Assembly (NCBI GenBank): GCA_017591395.1
Contig: WEDG01000202.1
Coordinates: 164,001-228,000 of the forward strand
Direction of reading: 5' to 3'
From: Schistocephalus solidus
Lineage: Eukaryota > Platyhelminthes > Cestoda > Diphyllobothriidea > Diphyllobothriidae
DNA length: 64,000 nt
Below the pieces are notes generated by a model. That model had not been told where the DNA came from. It was given only the letters and a program-made list of their open reading frames with translations, and did no database searches. The translations under genes and the position numbers were made by a program. Shown piece by piece: positions 37,739-48,289 of this stretch. The first letter of the stretch is position 1. Each line of letters begins with the position of its first letter.

Positions 37739-38261
37739 GGAGAGATAGGGAGACTGAGTGAAAAAAACTACCCTCCTGACCGCCTACTCAGCTCCAAAAA
37801 GTATTAATTCACGATTTTCGGGCAAACTGTGAAATAGGCTGCTAAAATGCACTTCACACCTTATTATGCATATTTCAGTTACCTGCATACACTTTAAGTA
37901 AACCACTCCAAAGAGCTTACTCAGTGCGCCAAAATGCAAAAAGATCAAACGACATTCAGACATCAGGATCACCTCTGAATATATTTTTATAAAAATACCT
38001 TCACGAGGGGGATATCAACCTTTTTGATGGCACCTCATTTATGAAGGCACGGAAAAAAGTAAAAACACACCAACTGAGCGTATCGCACTGTCTTCATGCG
38101 GAAGCCATTCGAATGGAGCATAATTTTGAAAAAAATAAAACTGCTTCTTTACTTGCCGTCCATATTTACTTCATGGCTTGCTTGCTGCCAAGGTCTATCT
38201 TTGGCTTTGTATCAAGATTAAGAATTTCGTTTAGGGTACTGTTAATATGAAATCAGTTTGA
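35066..38261. other. No gene recognised; AT-rich
   Basis: Includes a 62-codon minus frame (35625-35813) that looks protein-like but matches nothing I know, and a (GA)n run at 37704-37733. Otherwise short chance frames. Confidence 0.35.
37704..37733. repeat. (GA)n microsatellite
   Basis: About 15 GA units, followed by GA-rich sequence to about 37760. No element boundary was noticed at this tract, unlike the (TA)n tracts. Confidence 0.95.
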
Positions 38262-38608
38262 CCGTCGTAGTCTGACGATGTCCACCGTATGCACTACAAA
38301 AGGGTGGTGACTTGTGCGTGAATTAGTTTTAAGTGATAGTTGACTTGCACAGCATCTACCGCACTCTTTCTTTCCTTACCCGCCATTGCCCAGTGTGAAG
38401 ACGGAGTCAAGAAGACTGGAGGTGGGGTCGGATGTAGATGAATACCCTTCCAAGGAGTGAGAAAGTGGGGTGCAGCATGAACCTGCAGCGATGCGTAACA
38501 ATTTCGGCATTTTTTTCGAACCTCATCCCGGGTAAGAAGGCCTGATGCACCCTGATTTGGGCCCCATGTTGGTCTAGCTCATCTAACACGTGACCCGTTT
38601 AGGGGGCA
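38262..38608 (-). repeat. Family C repeat
   Basis: Full length on the minus strand: GACCGTCGTAGTCTGACGAT at one end and CACGTGACCCGTTTAGGGGG at the other. It shares the interior AGTCAAGAAGACTGGAGG block with the other copies. No flanking TA tract. Confidence 0.7.
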
Positions 38609-38699
38609 TTCATATGAAGAACGCGCTTACCAAGCTGCAGAGCAAGTGCAATGGGAGTGCAATTTTAGTTTTGTTCGATCAATACGTGTGTAACCCAGG

Positions 38700-38800
38700 G
38701 GTGAGAGCAGAGACAAAGGAAGCTACAATAGCCAGTTCTGGTTTATTGACCATCGTCAGCCAGCCATATCCGAGTTCGCACCCCAGGTTTGGGTGACAAC
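38700..38800 (-). mobile_element. SINE body fragment
   Basis: GACAAAGGAAGCTACAATAG, CCAGTTCTGGTTTATTGACC and CATCGTCAGCCAGCCATATC match the SINE body; the tRNA-like head is lost. Confidence 0.55.
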
Positions 38801-39777
38801 GGATGAAAAATGGGGTTCTTTTTCATTGAACGTTAAATTATCCAAGGTTCTACCGATGAGTCATGTACTTATTGTCTTATCGCCTATAATTGGTAAAATG
38901 CACTATTCTGTCCAATCAGTAAACCTAGAATTAAATAAGCGAACTCATGAAATGTTAAACAATATTCTGAAATGACATTTTAGACGCGTCTGAATTCCCT
39001 CTTTCGAGTGGAAATCTGCTCAGCTCCTTATAGTAATGACACTTCGTAAAGATGGCTAGTAAACTACCATGCAGCTTTTTATTGGTTTAAGATGCTCTTG
39101 TAAATTCAAATAAATTTAAGAAACCGTAAGCAAAATATTTCTTTTGTGTACTGTTTTGGTAGCAAATAACACCTTTTTAAACTTTGTATTCATAGTGTGT
39201 ATTTAGGCATCCAGAATGTTCCCCGATGCCCGAACAATTTAGCCTCAATGCACCGTTGCATTTGCCTCTAGGGTTTTAATTCCACATGCGCCATGCTTTC
39301 AATTAAAGGAAAACCATACTTTCATGTGTAGACTATGTTCTATTCCTCATGAGGGAAATTAATAAGTGCACAGAAGCGATGCTATATGAATGGAAAATTT
39401 ACGGTCTTAAAAACTGTTTAAAAGCATAACTATACCCTTAATTTATGAGCAAAAATGGAAAGGCGGTGATTAACAATCAAACGAGTACGGAAAGGAATAT
39501 TTTTATATTCATTTTCTTTAAACCATATTTGAATTTTTAAGGTTCTCTACCATCACTACAAAATATGCATGCTAATTCAGTACCTGTTTTAACAGAGCGT
39601 GCTTTTTGTAAGTGACTGCAGAGATGCCCCTTCGAAAGACGGAATCCTGAATTGACGGAAATAAATTTAGATTATGCTATAAGGAAAGTAGTATGATAAA
39701 CTGCACTTAGTTAATCTTTCCTAACCAAAAACGTGTTTCAATATTGTGATCAATATTTCCCGAGATTGGTTCCTGAG
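38801..39777. other. No gene recognised; AT-rich
   Basis: Short chance frames only. Confidence 0.35.
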
Positions 39778-39845
39778 TGTATTCGATCCCTCGGGTATGG
39801 CTGGCTGACGATGGCGGATAAGCAAGAAATGGTCATCCCAATATA
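39778..39845 (+). mobile_element. SINE body fragment
   Basis: CTCGGGTATGGCTGGCTGACG and AAGCAAGAAATGGTCATCCC match the SINE body in plus orientation; both ends are missing. Confidence 0.5.
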
Positions 39846-42778
39846 AGCTGCCTCTGGCAGCACACCGTGTTTGCATATTAAGCTGTTCGTTACGAGACTG
39901 TCTGTGAGTGCTCTGGTCCGAATCTCAAGTCCCAGCAGGAAAAGCCAAAGACGTAACTTTCTACGATTGCATAAACTGTTTCTACATTTGTTCCCGGCAC
40001 TGAGTTGCCCAATCTCCATACAAAATCTTCCAATTTATGCGGCGTTACTTTGTCCGTTCCTAGGTCATGATCTCGGATACTGCAGTGTTTGGATCCTAAT
40101 TGCTTCCCTATTTGGTGTACGGTGTGTTTTACCAGGTTTAATAAAGATTTGTATAATGTACTCACCGCTACAGTAAGAAGACGTTTTTGAGTCAGGTTTG
40201 CAAAAAGGAGAATTTAGGGGTGATAAGCTGAGAAAACAAGAAAGCTAATCTGGCCAAAATTATTGTGCTTTTGAGGTTTGAGAAGACTTAATCGACCCAC
40301 CATGCAGAAAATTGACCAAGAGTTTCCGTGATTGGCCGAAATGATGGCAATATTGCACCTTCGGTATTTACAAGCCGGATCCTGATATAACTAGAATAGT
40401 CAAGTGCTTCAATTACAGAAGCCGATGTGTGAACCCTTCGTATGACAGCAAGAATGTTGAGTTCAAAAGGGAAATAATATCGATGTAACCCATCGTTTTG
40501 ACCAAAAATCCTTCCAGGTATTTAGTCTCCATGGCAAACTTTTACCATACGAACAAAGTCAAACCCCTACTCTGAAGATGAGATGGACATTAGCATAAAC
40601 TGCTATCTGATTTCACTTCTCATCATGGCTTTGGTTCTTTATCAGAAATGTAAGGCTATTACCACTCGTGTGCTACCGACTGATTCTTTTTTCGATTAAA
40701 ATTTATTCTTTCAATACAGGAATAGTAATCTAGCAACAGTTATTGGGTATCATTGACTAAGTTCCTTAATTCACCTGTCTCTGTAGATGGCTCGACTGAT
40801 TTAAAGGCTTCTAAACCTGGAGTAGACTTGATTGCAGATTTTATGTCTGGGTCAATTGAGCTCAGTGCAGTTAAAACCCCAGTCCACCCAGTTCCTTTGA
40901 TATGAACAGTGGATCCTCGAAGCGCAGAGGATTTTTGTGCAGAAAAATTGATTAAAACCAAGGGGCACCAGTATGGAATCCTATTGGAATTCCATCTTGT
41001 TGAAGGCAAATTTTGCCTTCATACATGAATGCAGTCGACTGGAACCGCAATTTGCATGCTCGAATAACGCGCCCCCATAGAAATAATCGTTAGAGCTCAT
41101 TTAGCAACCTTGTGTAATAATTTTTAATTTTGACACTTTGGAGAGATTGGAATAATTTTGCTACACGAGATGGTCGCGTGCAACAAAACTACGAGGCGAA
41201 AAAATATGAGCAGAGGAAAGGGGAATTTTGGCTACCGGGTTGCGAGCATTTGCGGGAAAACACGTGTAACTTTTCGAAAAAAACATCTTCAGAATAATAA
41301 TCGTTTACATACGAGAAATAGGTAATTAGGCAGATCGTAAATCGTGAGTATTACATGGTAGGTTTCGTTAGAGGAAAATGTTGATTTGCGTTATTTTAAA
41401 GTACATATTAGACAAGTGCGATGGGGGCGAGTGAGGAAAAAGAGACAGATCAAGACTCGAAACCCTCAGAGAGGAAACCAGCAAGAGAGCAGCTGATTTT
41501 AATGAGTCCTTAGCCAATTATCGACCAATGCGCTGGGTCTGGAGCTGACTACGCAGGACTCTGCGTGCAGTCGTGGAATCACTACATCCCTTGACTGAGA
41601 TCTTATCAGACACCAAAGCTCTTGACTGGACCTGATTCCGGCATGAACATTTATCTTAGCGTATGCGAAGTTAAAAGTCTGGCCCAGTTCCAGGGGCAGT
41701 CACTAGTGATAATTCGTCGACCCTGCTTTGTGTCCAAATGGAGCATGCGTTCTGGTTAAACAGGTTAGAAATTATAATATTTAAACAATATTCACAACAT
41801 TTGAATTGAAATTTGCAGCTCTGGTCATTAGAACCAGCACTGATCGTAGACGCTAATTAGCTTATCGGGTTGCAGATTCAAACTTCAGTTCAAATCCTTG
41901 ATCCTGTGAAGTAGCAAGGAGTCAATTCTGTTTAAAGGTTGCAATCTGAGAGTGCTGCGTTAGCTGCTAATAAAGGATAGTGTGAGCTATGAGCCTTGGA
42001 GTAATTTAGATAATTAACTGAAGCTGATCCCTATTGAACTTGCTTATGTAGCATTTTTTTCCCTTCAGCATTCGCTAATAAAGTAGGATTATGGTGACAA
42101 AATCGGTATGCACTACGGCTGTGACAATATGGCTAATAAAAGAATCTACAAGAGACCATTTTTCCTTGCATATTTGATGCCTGCCTAAAACATACGGTCA
42201 CGATCTTGTCTTCTGACTCGAAACATACAAACACATAACAACTATTTCGACTCAGGATGCCACAATCCCAGCGAAACCCCATCATTACTTCCATTTTTTG
42301 AACGCAGAGAGAATTTGATGCATGCTTTGTGTTAGGGAACTCATTTTATGCCGATGTTGAACCACCTCCTCAACGCATTTTGCCAAATTTAATAATTGAT
42401 ATAGAGCTTATCACTTCATTGCCCTTCGTGTATGTTTACAGGACACTTTATTTTTTCAAAACTGTAAATGATGACTCAATTAAACCTGCGCCATAGGAAT
42501 AACTCATTCTCTAAACTCTCCATAGGCAACCGAAGTTGCAACTGCTAATATCCGGGCTGAACACTGCCTTACTGTACGTAGGACAATTTTTCACAGATGT
42601 TTGCATAAAACCCTTTTCCGTTGGGCTTCCGGCCTGTCCGTAATTATTTAGGTGAAAACACCATTTGGTAGCTGAAATTAGCAAACGTTTTTGTGATGCT
42701 GAATTTGAACCTTAACAGGAACCAGTCTATCTTAAGTAGTAACTCGTTGAAACCAATTCTATTGGATAAAGTCAACTA
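39846..42778. other. No gene recognised apart from one unassigned frame
   Basis: Includes overlapping frames of 101 (+) and 91 (-) codons at 39871-40176 without motifs, and the frame at 40740-41009 listed separately. The 41450-41730 part has a more even composition and may be repeat-derived, but I could not match it. Confidence 0.3.
40740..41009 (-). other. Unassigned 89-codon open frame
   Basis: The C-terminal two-thirds (from about SSALRGSTVHIKG to GELRNLVNDTQ) has a protein-like composition rich in S, T and E, with no stop until TAA at 40740-40742. No known domain. It could be a terminal exon or chance; no poly(A) signal evaluated. Function unknown. Confidence 0.25.
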
Positions 42779-42839
42779 TTAAGCCGAAAGGAAAACAATC
42801 ATATCTAGCAGTTCCCTCGAATTTGAAAGAAACAGGTAG

Positions 42840-43440
42840 AAGATGATCAAGCGTTTTAAGACGCCGAAACATAAACAATCCCTCCCTAATATCAATGACT
42901 CTGATGTTACTACTGACTTTCGTTGAGTAAAGGATTCCATCTGCTTATCGACCTCGGAAAGTGCACTTTCGGCAGTATTTTGATGATCTTTATTTTTTTG
43001 GGTTTTAAAAATTTTGGCTGACATTTGCCTTGCAACCAAAAAATGCTACATCCAACTGTATGCTAAACTTATTTATTTGATTTTTTATAGCGAATGACAT
43101 GATATTGCAGTAAAATAAACCGTGAGCACCTTATGCCACAACACAATGAGAATTTGCTTCTTTTCTTACGAAATGCTGCCCAATTGATATGGCGTATGTT
43201 TTAACTGGGGCCTAACATGAAATTTACACAGTAGAAGCCATTTTACAAAACCGAACCATAACCAACCCTTTCCTGAAACTTATTCTTCCGATATTCTTAC
43301 TTATTTTCGCTAAGCAGGGGTTCGCATCTGCTTATCGACCTCACAAATGATACTTTCGAAAGTGTGTTCATCATATTCATATTATTGATTATAAAAATTC
43401 CGCCGAGTTTTACCTACAAACCGAAAGTATGCTCATCTAT
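42840..43440. repeat. Two diverged direct copies about 420 bp apart
   Basis: ATCTGCTTATCGACCTC occurs at about 42940 and 43327 with similar flanks on both sides: TTTCGTTGAGTAAAGG versus TTTCGCTAAGCAGGGG before, and CACTTTCGGCAGT versus TACTTTCGAAAGT after. On the minus strand both copies encode EVDKQM. This looks like an old tandem duplication; the minus frame at 42779-43039 is open in one copy and broken in the other. Confidence 0.6.
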
Positions 43441-43583
43441 ACTTGCCTATATTAATATGGTAATATGCTTTGTTAAAATGGTGTATTTCGGAAGAAGGAG
43501 GCGCAATTGCTGGAACAAGAAATTGATCCACCTAAGTCGTAAAATGATGTATTCTTTTACGAAAAGGTTCAACACTTAAACAA

Positions 43584-44275
43584 TTGGATGTTTACAAGCA
43601 GGAGGTCAAAATACTGGTGACCAGCTTCGCTAGTACCATTCTCCGAGACATAATAAATATATATAAGCGATGGTCGCACTCCCTTGAATGCGACCATCGC
43701 CTCAATTGGGACGGTACCGAAGTGACCGCCATGGCCAACACCAAACAAGCTCGACAATTCCTCGAAGCTTGGCACTCTAGGTCATTACGAAGGATTACGT
43801 ACACGATTTACTAACGAGCGCCCTCCCCCTAGCAACGACTGCTAATCCTTGCGGCTTTTAATCTCACTTTTCGCCAACCCCACCTCACACATGGTGAACC
43901 GCAATTAAACATTCCGACACCTCCAACCGATGCAGTGACCCCTAAATCCAACCCGGAACCATGATCGATAATCTAGCCGGCCGTAGTTACTCGCTGCCCA
44001 CCTCTTCCTCCCAAACAAGCCAATGTAATTGTTCTCTCCTCACATCCCCCGTCCCAAAAACATGCCCCGATTAATGGTCCACCCACCACCCACTCACACC
44101 AGCTGTTTGTTTGTCACCATCTGTCCAGTCGCGCCACTTCACTTTCTCCTCTGTTCATTTCGTCTGACAACGGGTTGGTGTCACCAAATTGAAAATTTAC
44201 GAGTACAACTTCATTTCCCGAAGAGCATTTTTCTTTTTATTATACTATCTCGGGAAGCAAACCACCTCTGTTATT
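43584..44275 (+). pseudogene. PLE-D 3' end: endonuclease tail, extension and pLTR
   Basis: The frame at 43584-43814 contains NWDGTEVTAMANTKQARQFL and EAWHSRS, the tail of a PLE GIY-YIG endonuclease, then stops. The following ~340 bases correspond to the Pro-rich extension seen on the minus strand at 5.1-5.4 kb, ending in the same FISS-D-x-GLV-type segment that overlaps the hammerhead motif. A perfect 12-bp hairpin (43667-43700) interrupts the endonuclease frame upstream of the WDG motif. The fragment ends at a (TA)n tract. Confidence 0.65.
44159..44203 (+). ncRNA. Hammerhead-like motif of PLE-D (one core change)
   Basis: TTCGT, CTGACAA, hairpin TTGG/CCAA, GAAAATTT, ACGAG. Helix I pairs TTCGT with ACGAG exactly as in the 5020-5064 copy. 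The core G8 is A (CTGACAA instead of CTGACGA), which should abolish cleavage. H17 would be U at 44198. Confidence 0.55.
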
Positions 44276-44276
44276 C

Positions 44277-44291
44277 ATATATATATATATA
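44277..44291. repeat. Short (TA)n tract between two PLE 3' ends
   Basis: Seven TA units. PLE-D (+) ends on the left and a PLE-B copy (-) ends on the right, so both 3' ends point at the tract. Confidence 0.9.
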
Positions 44292-44790
44292 CGCGTTGAG
44301 TGCAGTTTTTAATCCTGTTGTGATTGGTTCTGCGCGTTTGAATTTGTTCTTAAAGATTTTGTATGCGGCATCCAAATCGATATACCACTTGATGCATGCC
44401 TCATCTGAGTACATTGCCTCCAGAAATTCACGGCCTTTTCTGATTGGACAGGTGCCAACAATCCGTGTTTTCTCCCATGCAAATGTATGCCCTGTTTCCA
44501 GTGTATGCATAACGATTTTGGATAAATGGCCTCGTCTTCTAACCGCTAGCTGATGTTCGTGTAGGCGGGTTGAGATAGATTTCGCAGTTTGCCTACAATA
44601 AATGGCATAACAACTGGAACATGGGATTTTGTAGACAACACCTTTTTTTATCAAGGTTGCTAACCCTGTCCTTAGGGTGTACAACCTGTGAGCTAAAAGT
44701 AAATGTAGTGGTGTGCTACTTGTGTCTGGTGTTTCTACAGGTCTCTTTCGACAAGCTCTGATACATTTTTCACGTATGGGGAAATAATTT
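44292..44790 (-). pseudogene. PLE-B GIY-YIG endonuclease, nearly whole domain
   Basis: The minus frame (44271-44684) reads VVYKIPCSSCYAIYCRQTAK: VYK is the GIY position, C-S-S-C the Cys pair and YCRQT the YIG position. STRLHEHQLAVRR carries the catalytic Arg, and HTLETGHTFAWEKTRIVG, GREFLEAMYSDEACIKW and YIDLDAAYK complete the tail. G of CGQT is Arg here and the tail Asn is Lys (ACIKW versus ACINRH), so activity is doubtful. Upstream, to about 44790, weaker similarity to the VSELVERQ linker continues. No reverse transcriptase is present. The copy starts at an inverted repeat. Confidence 0.75.
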
Positions 44791-44869
44791 CTGAAATTAT
44801 TAATTGCAAGACATGGAGTCAGGTGATCCGAACATTATTTTTTTAAAATAATTTCAGAAATTATTTCCC
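44779..44869. repeat. Perfect 23-bp inverted repeat
   Basis: GGGAAATAATTTCTGAAATTATT at 44779-44801 has its exact reverse complement at 44847-44869, with a 45-base spacer. Each arm is itself nearly palindromic (AATAATTTC-x-GAAATTATT). It marks the 5' break of the PLE-B fragment. Confidence 0.9.
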
Positions 44870-45037
44870 TAGTTATATCCTGGAGTCCATATACGAGAAA
44901 CCGCATCGAGAACGCTGGGGACCGACTGAGGAGCCGAACACCTCGTTGCTGCGTCATGCAGCAGCAGAAACATAGGTAAAATACGTGTCTGGGCTTTTAG
45001 CTAGTACCTATGTCGGAATTATGGTATAACGTCTTTG

Positions 45038-45039
<2 letters not shown>

Positions 45040-45078
<39 letters not shown>
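45040..45078. repeat. (TA)n microsatellite
   Basis: About 19 TA units; a PLE terminal region begins immediately to the right. Confidence 0.97.
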
Positions 45079-45080
<2 letters not shown>

Positions 45081-45225
45081 CAGTGAACTGTACAGTCTTT
45101 TATTCCTTGACAACGGGCTCACGTGAGAGTTCGAAACGTCGGATGAATAAAATTCTTGTCCCAGAAAACGCCTTTCCGTCTTCTTCTATACAATTACCTG
45201 GGCCTCGCATATTCTCGAACATTCG

Positions 45226-45227
<2 letters not shown>
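45079..45227 (+). repeat. PLE terminal region between two (TA)n tracts
   Basis: CTTGACAACGGGCTCACGTG, a CTCACGTGAG hairpin, GTTCGAAACGTCGG, then GAATAAAATTCTTGTCCCAG: the hammerhead-like order with a degraded CUGANGA (TTGACAA). The downstream CAATTACCTGGGCC end leads into the second TA tract. Confidence 0.6.

Positions 45228-45256
<29 letters not shown>
45228..45256. repeat. (TA)n microsatellite
   Basis: About 14 TA units between a + strand PLE end and a minus-strand PLE fragment. Confidence 0.97.
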
Positions 45257-45257
<1 letters not shown>

Positions 45258-45260
<3 letters not shown>

Positions 45261-45440
45261 TTTGGAGTGTTTTTGGCTTTGCCACGTTATCGGACGCACT
45301 GAAGTTCTCTTTGAGGTGGAGGGGTGGTTATATATCAGTTTTACCAAAGATCTTGTCTTGAATAGATTAGTGCCTAAGGGTTTTTTGTGTTGTATAGTGC
45401 TTGGAGAGAAATTTCTCATTTCCGAGAAAGCTATGACGCA
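45258..45440 (-). pseudogene. Possible PLE reverse transcriptase N-terminus
   Basis: In mixed minus frames, LSKHYTTQKTL, QDKIFGKTDI and LKENFSASDNVAKPKTLQRH resemble the N-terminal region of PLE proteins (LSS..L...Q..LL, K-T-D, LK...S...AK..L). The frames contain stops. The similarity is weak and from memory, so this is tentative. Nothing recognisable follows upstream. Confidence 0.35.
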
Positions 45441-47799
45441 TTAAATCTGCAATGTTACGTACGCATTAGATGATGATTTCTCGTCAATTCAGCACCGCCA
45501 AATTTAAGCCACATTCATTTAGAGTTGAGAGGCTACAACCGTACAGCAGAGAGAGAGAGAGTGAGTGAGAGAGTTTAGGGATGAACCAGCCTACACACTG
45601 TATCCACTTCATACAGATAAACAATTAAATGCACACATTAATCAGAACTATACGTTAGCAATCGTAGACCGGAAGGTTGTCAAACTGTCTGGGAAACACT
45701 GTGCTCCATGATAAAGAGAACCGGGAGACAATGACTTATTCCAAAGCTAGCCTACATCTCAATAACAGGTTCCTGAGTTAGGACATTCCACACTGAAGAA
45801 TTGTACGTGTGGGCATGTAGACAGGACATAAACCATCTCTTTAACATTGTCAGCAGCTGCAATCACCATCAGAATTACCCGTCTTTTTTTTCTATCAACG
45901 GTATGCGCTCGGCGTTGGGAGATAACATGAAATAGATGCAGGGAAAATCTAGTTCACCGCTATCTTTAGCTTAAATAGCATGGTTACATTTATTCGTAGA
46001 ATGATCTTGCACAAACTTTACAGTTGGCGTCAGTAAACCATACACCACATCCGCGAAATGGCACAGATGCTAACACAAAGTCCAGGCCGATCAGACGCAA
46101 GGCTTTGAATGTCTCCTCATTAGAGTCCGAGCAGTTTCAGGGCACCGGTCAGTTACGTTCCAAATGACCCCTTTGTAGATCGGAAAAGAAAAAGTGACCA
46201 GGAAAAACAAACGTTCAAATTGACTGACAATCGGCAGAGTCTGGTTCAATTTCCATCGAAAAGGCGTTGATTCCACAAAACTAACAAAAATTCATCAATC
46301 TTGCTCAGATGATCTGCGTTGGCGTGATCGAGGTCTTATTTTTTGAATTTCTTGTCTTTTTTAATTTTGGCCGTGACTTGCCAGCTTTTTAACTCATTAG
46401 CACCGCATTAGTAGTCCGCTATGATCGCCATCTAATTTCCGTCGATTGACCACGTTGTCTGCCCAGCACCGCTTCATATTATTACCTGTTTTGCAGCCAT
46501 CACCTTCTAGTCTCGACATAGACAATAGCGCAGGACTTGGTGGGCCAGAAGACGGTCGATGCGTCCACTGGGCATTGACCAGACCTTGAAAATCGCACCT
46601 CTGATCTGAGTCATTCGTCCTCCAAACTGCTTAGGCTCCCAATAGTCATTTTCGGAAAATCATAAGCACACTAAGCTCTTCAAATGTACTCTACGCCGAT
46701 GTGTTCCTAATCTGCGCTCATGTCGGTGATTCTGTTGGATTGAGCAGACTTTTGACAATGGCTTCTTTTATCCTCCTAAATGGCGGCGACTAGATACATA
46801 CTTAATTGTATTAAGGGCTCCTCAACAACGCCAGCTTGGATCGTTTAACTACTTACTCTCGCTTTATCTCTGCGCTGAACTAATTGACACTGAAAAAGGC
46901 TAACGAAATTCTAATGCAGCCTGGTCAAGAGAAACAAAATGTTGATGTCCGACAAAATCGTACCATCTTAACCCAACTGTATCTAGACTGTGCCAATCAA
47001 CAATTCCAATAATCTAGCATAAACCCCCTCCCATCCATCTGCGCAGAACGCTGAAATATGAACTTACCATCCGTTATAAATATGACCTTGTGCCGCATTT
47101 CAGGGGAAAATGGTAAATATTCCCGTGACCTAACTCTTACACAAACCATAACTGTAACCTTAACGATAGTTATAATTCCCCTGGAATTGAGCGCAAAGCC
47201 ACTTGGTTTGCAGGCGTTTGCTTTCTAAATGTTCTGCCAGGAGGCCATGTTAAAATTCCTTTCCACTCAGTCTCCCTTCTAAAATAAGTGATTGTTTAAT
47301 TTTCCTAAAAATCAACCAAATAAATGGTGTTTTATTTTAAGGACACGCAAACCCTTGTCCTGTAAACTCTTTTCAACCCCTTCAGGATAACCGACCTCGG
47401 ATGACCGGGGATTTCATGAAGAATGGAAACGGAAACACTGCAGGGTCTAGAAGTCGCTGACCCATGAGCTGCGTCGCGCAGCACGCACCCCTAGCTGTCG
47501 CAGACACGTAAATGAATGCATGTTTTTTAGCTTTCGGGGCAAAGGGCTTCCAGATCACGCGAATGGAGTGCACTACTCAGAAATCATAAATGCGATCCAA
47601 ATTTGAATTTGCTGTCCAGAAAATCACCGAATTTGTGAGGTTTAACTTAGATAAAACCTATCCTCCGAAGCTGAAATAACCCCAGCTCCACACTACCCAG
47701 TTTTTTGCTCTCTCAGTTTCACATCGTATTCGCACATGTAATTCCAACAAGTAAAATATAATATTTCGATATCTTCGTGGTACATACCACATGATATTT
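45441..47799. other. No gene recognised
   Basis: Contains a GA-rich run at about 45547-45575 and otherwise ordinary sequence. The 46430-46800 part has even base composition and may be a decayed repeat; no motif could be read. Confidence 0.3.
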
Positions 47800-48120
47800 G
47801 CCGGTCATGTTATTTTGCCTATATCATTAGCCACCTTATGGCTGCTGGTGGGGCTCGAGTGTGAGCTCCAAGGCCCAACGGGATGAGAGAGTCCTGTAGC
47901 CGATTGATGAGTGCCTATTTACCATTGTTAATATTCCTGATCGAAACCGGCAAAACAATGATCTCGTGGCGCAGTGGGTAGAGCCTTGGACTTCTAACCA
48001 ACAGTTTACGAATTGGAAGATCGTATGCCACTACACAGGGGATTGTGTATGGCTGGCTGATGACGGCTAATAAGCCAGAAATGGCCATTCCAATCGCCCT
48101 TGTCATTGTTGGTCATATTA
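47800..48120 (+). mobile_element. Full-length SINE copy, plus orientation
   Basis: Upstream segment GGCTGCTGGTGGGGCTCG and CCGATTGATGAGTGCC, then TGATCGAAACCGGCAAAAC, a tRNA-like head with A box TGGCGCAGTGG, a lost B box (GTTTACGAATTGG), body ATGGCTGGCTGATGACGGC and AAGCCAGAAATGGCCATTCC, and CCTTGTCATTGTTGGTC at the end. It lies next to the PLE pair at 48.1 kb. Confidence 0.75.
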
Positions 48121-48129
48121 TCCTATATA

Positions 48130-48221
48130 TATGTACACCCCAAAGTCTGACGACAAACTGGGGAACCAGTCTCGAAAATTTACGGATTAAAGTTTCTATT
48201 TCCTAAAGACTGTCGTCTTTT

Positions 48222-48223
<2 letters not shown>
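48130..48223 (+). repeat. PLE-B terminal region facing a (TA)n tract
   Basis: Holds a complete CTGACGA / GAAA hammerhead core (48147-48181), then TACGGATTAAAGTTTC, CCTAAAGACTGTCGTC and a short TTTTCTTA leading into TA. The homologous end on the other side of the tract is inverted. Confidence 0.7.
48142..48186 (+). ncRNA. Hammerhead-like motif of PLE-B, intact core
   Basis: CTGACGA (48147-48153), hairpin ACTGG-GGA-ACCAGT, then CGAAAATTTA. The core is intact with UUU as cleavage triplet. Helix I is weak: GT before the core pairs with AC after it, but further pairing is poor. Confidence 0.55.

Positions 48224-48287
<64 letters not shown>
48224..48287. repeat. (TA)n microsatellite between convergent PLE ends
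   Basis: About 32 TA units flanked on both sides by the 3' ends of PLE-B copies that point toward it. Confidence 0.98.

Positions 48288-48289
<2 letters not shown>

Noticed and set aside
43592..43804. 70- and 68-codon minus frames
   Set aside because: Antisense to the PLE-D endonuclease tail; they read through the 12-bp hairpin and show no family motif.
44029..44553. 174-codon + frame as a gene
   Set aside because: It is antisense to the PLE-B endonuclease and runs through a TA tract and the PLE-D end; the minus-strand frame has the recognisable domain.
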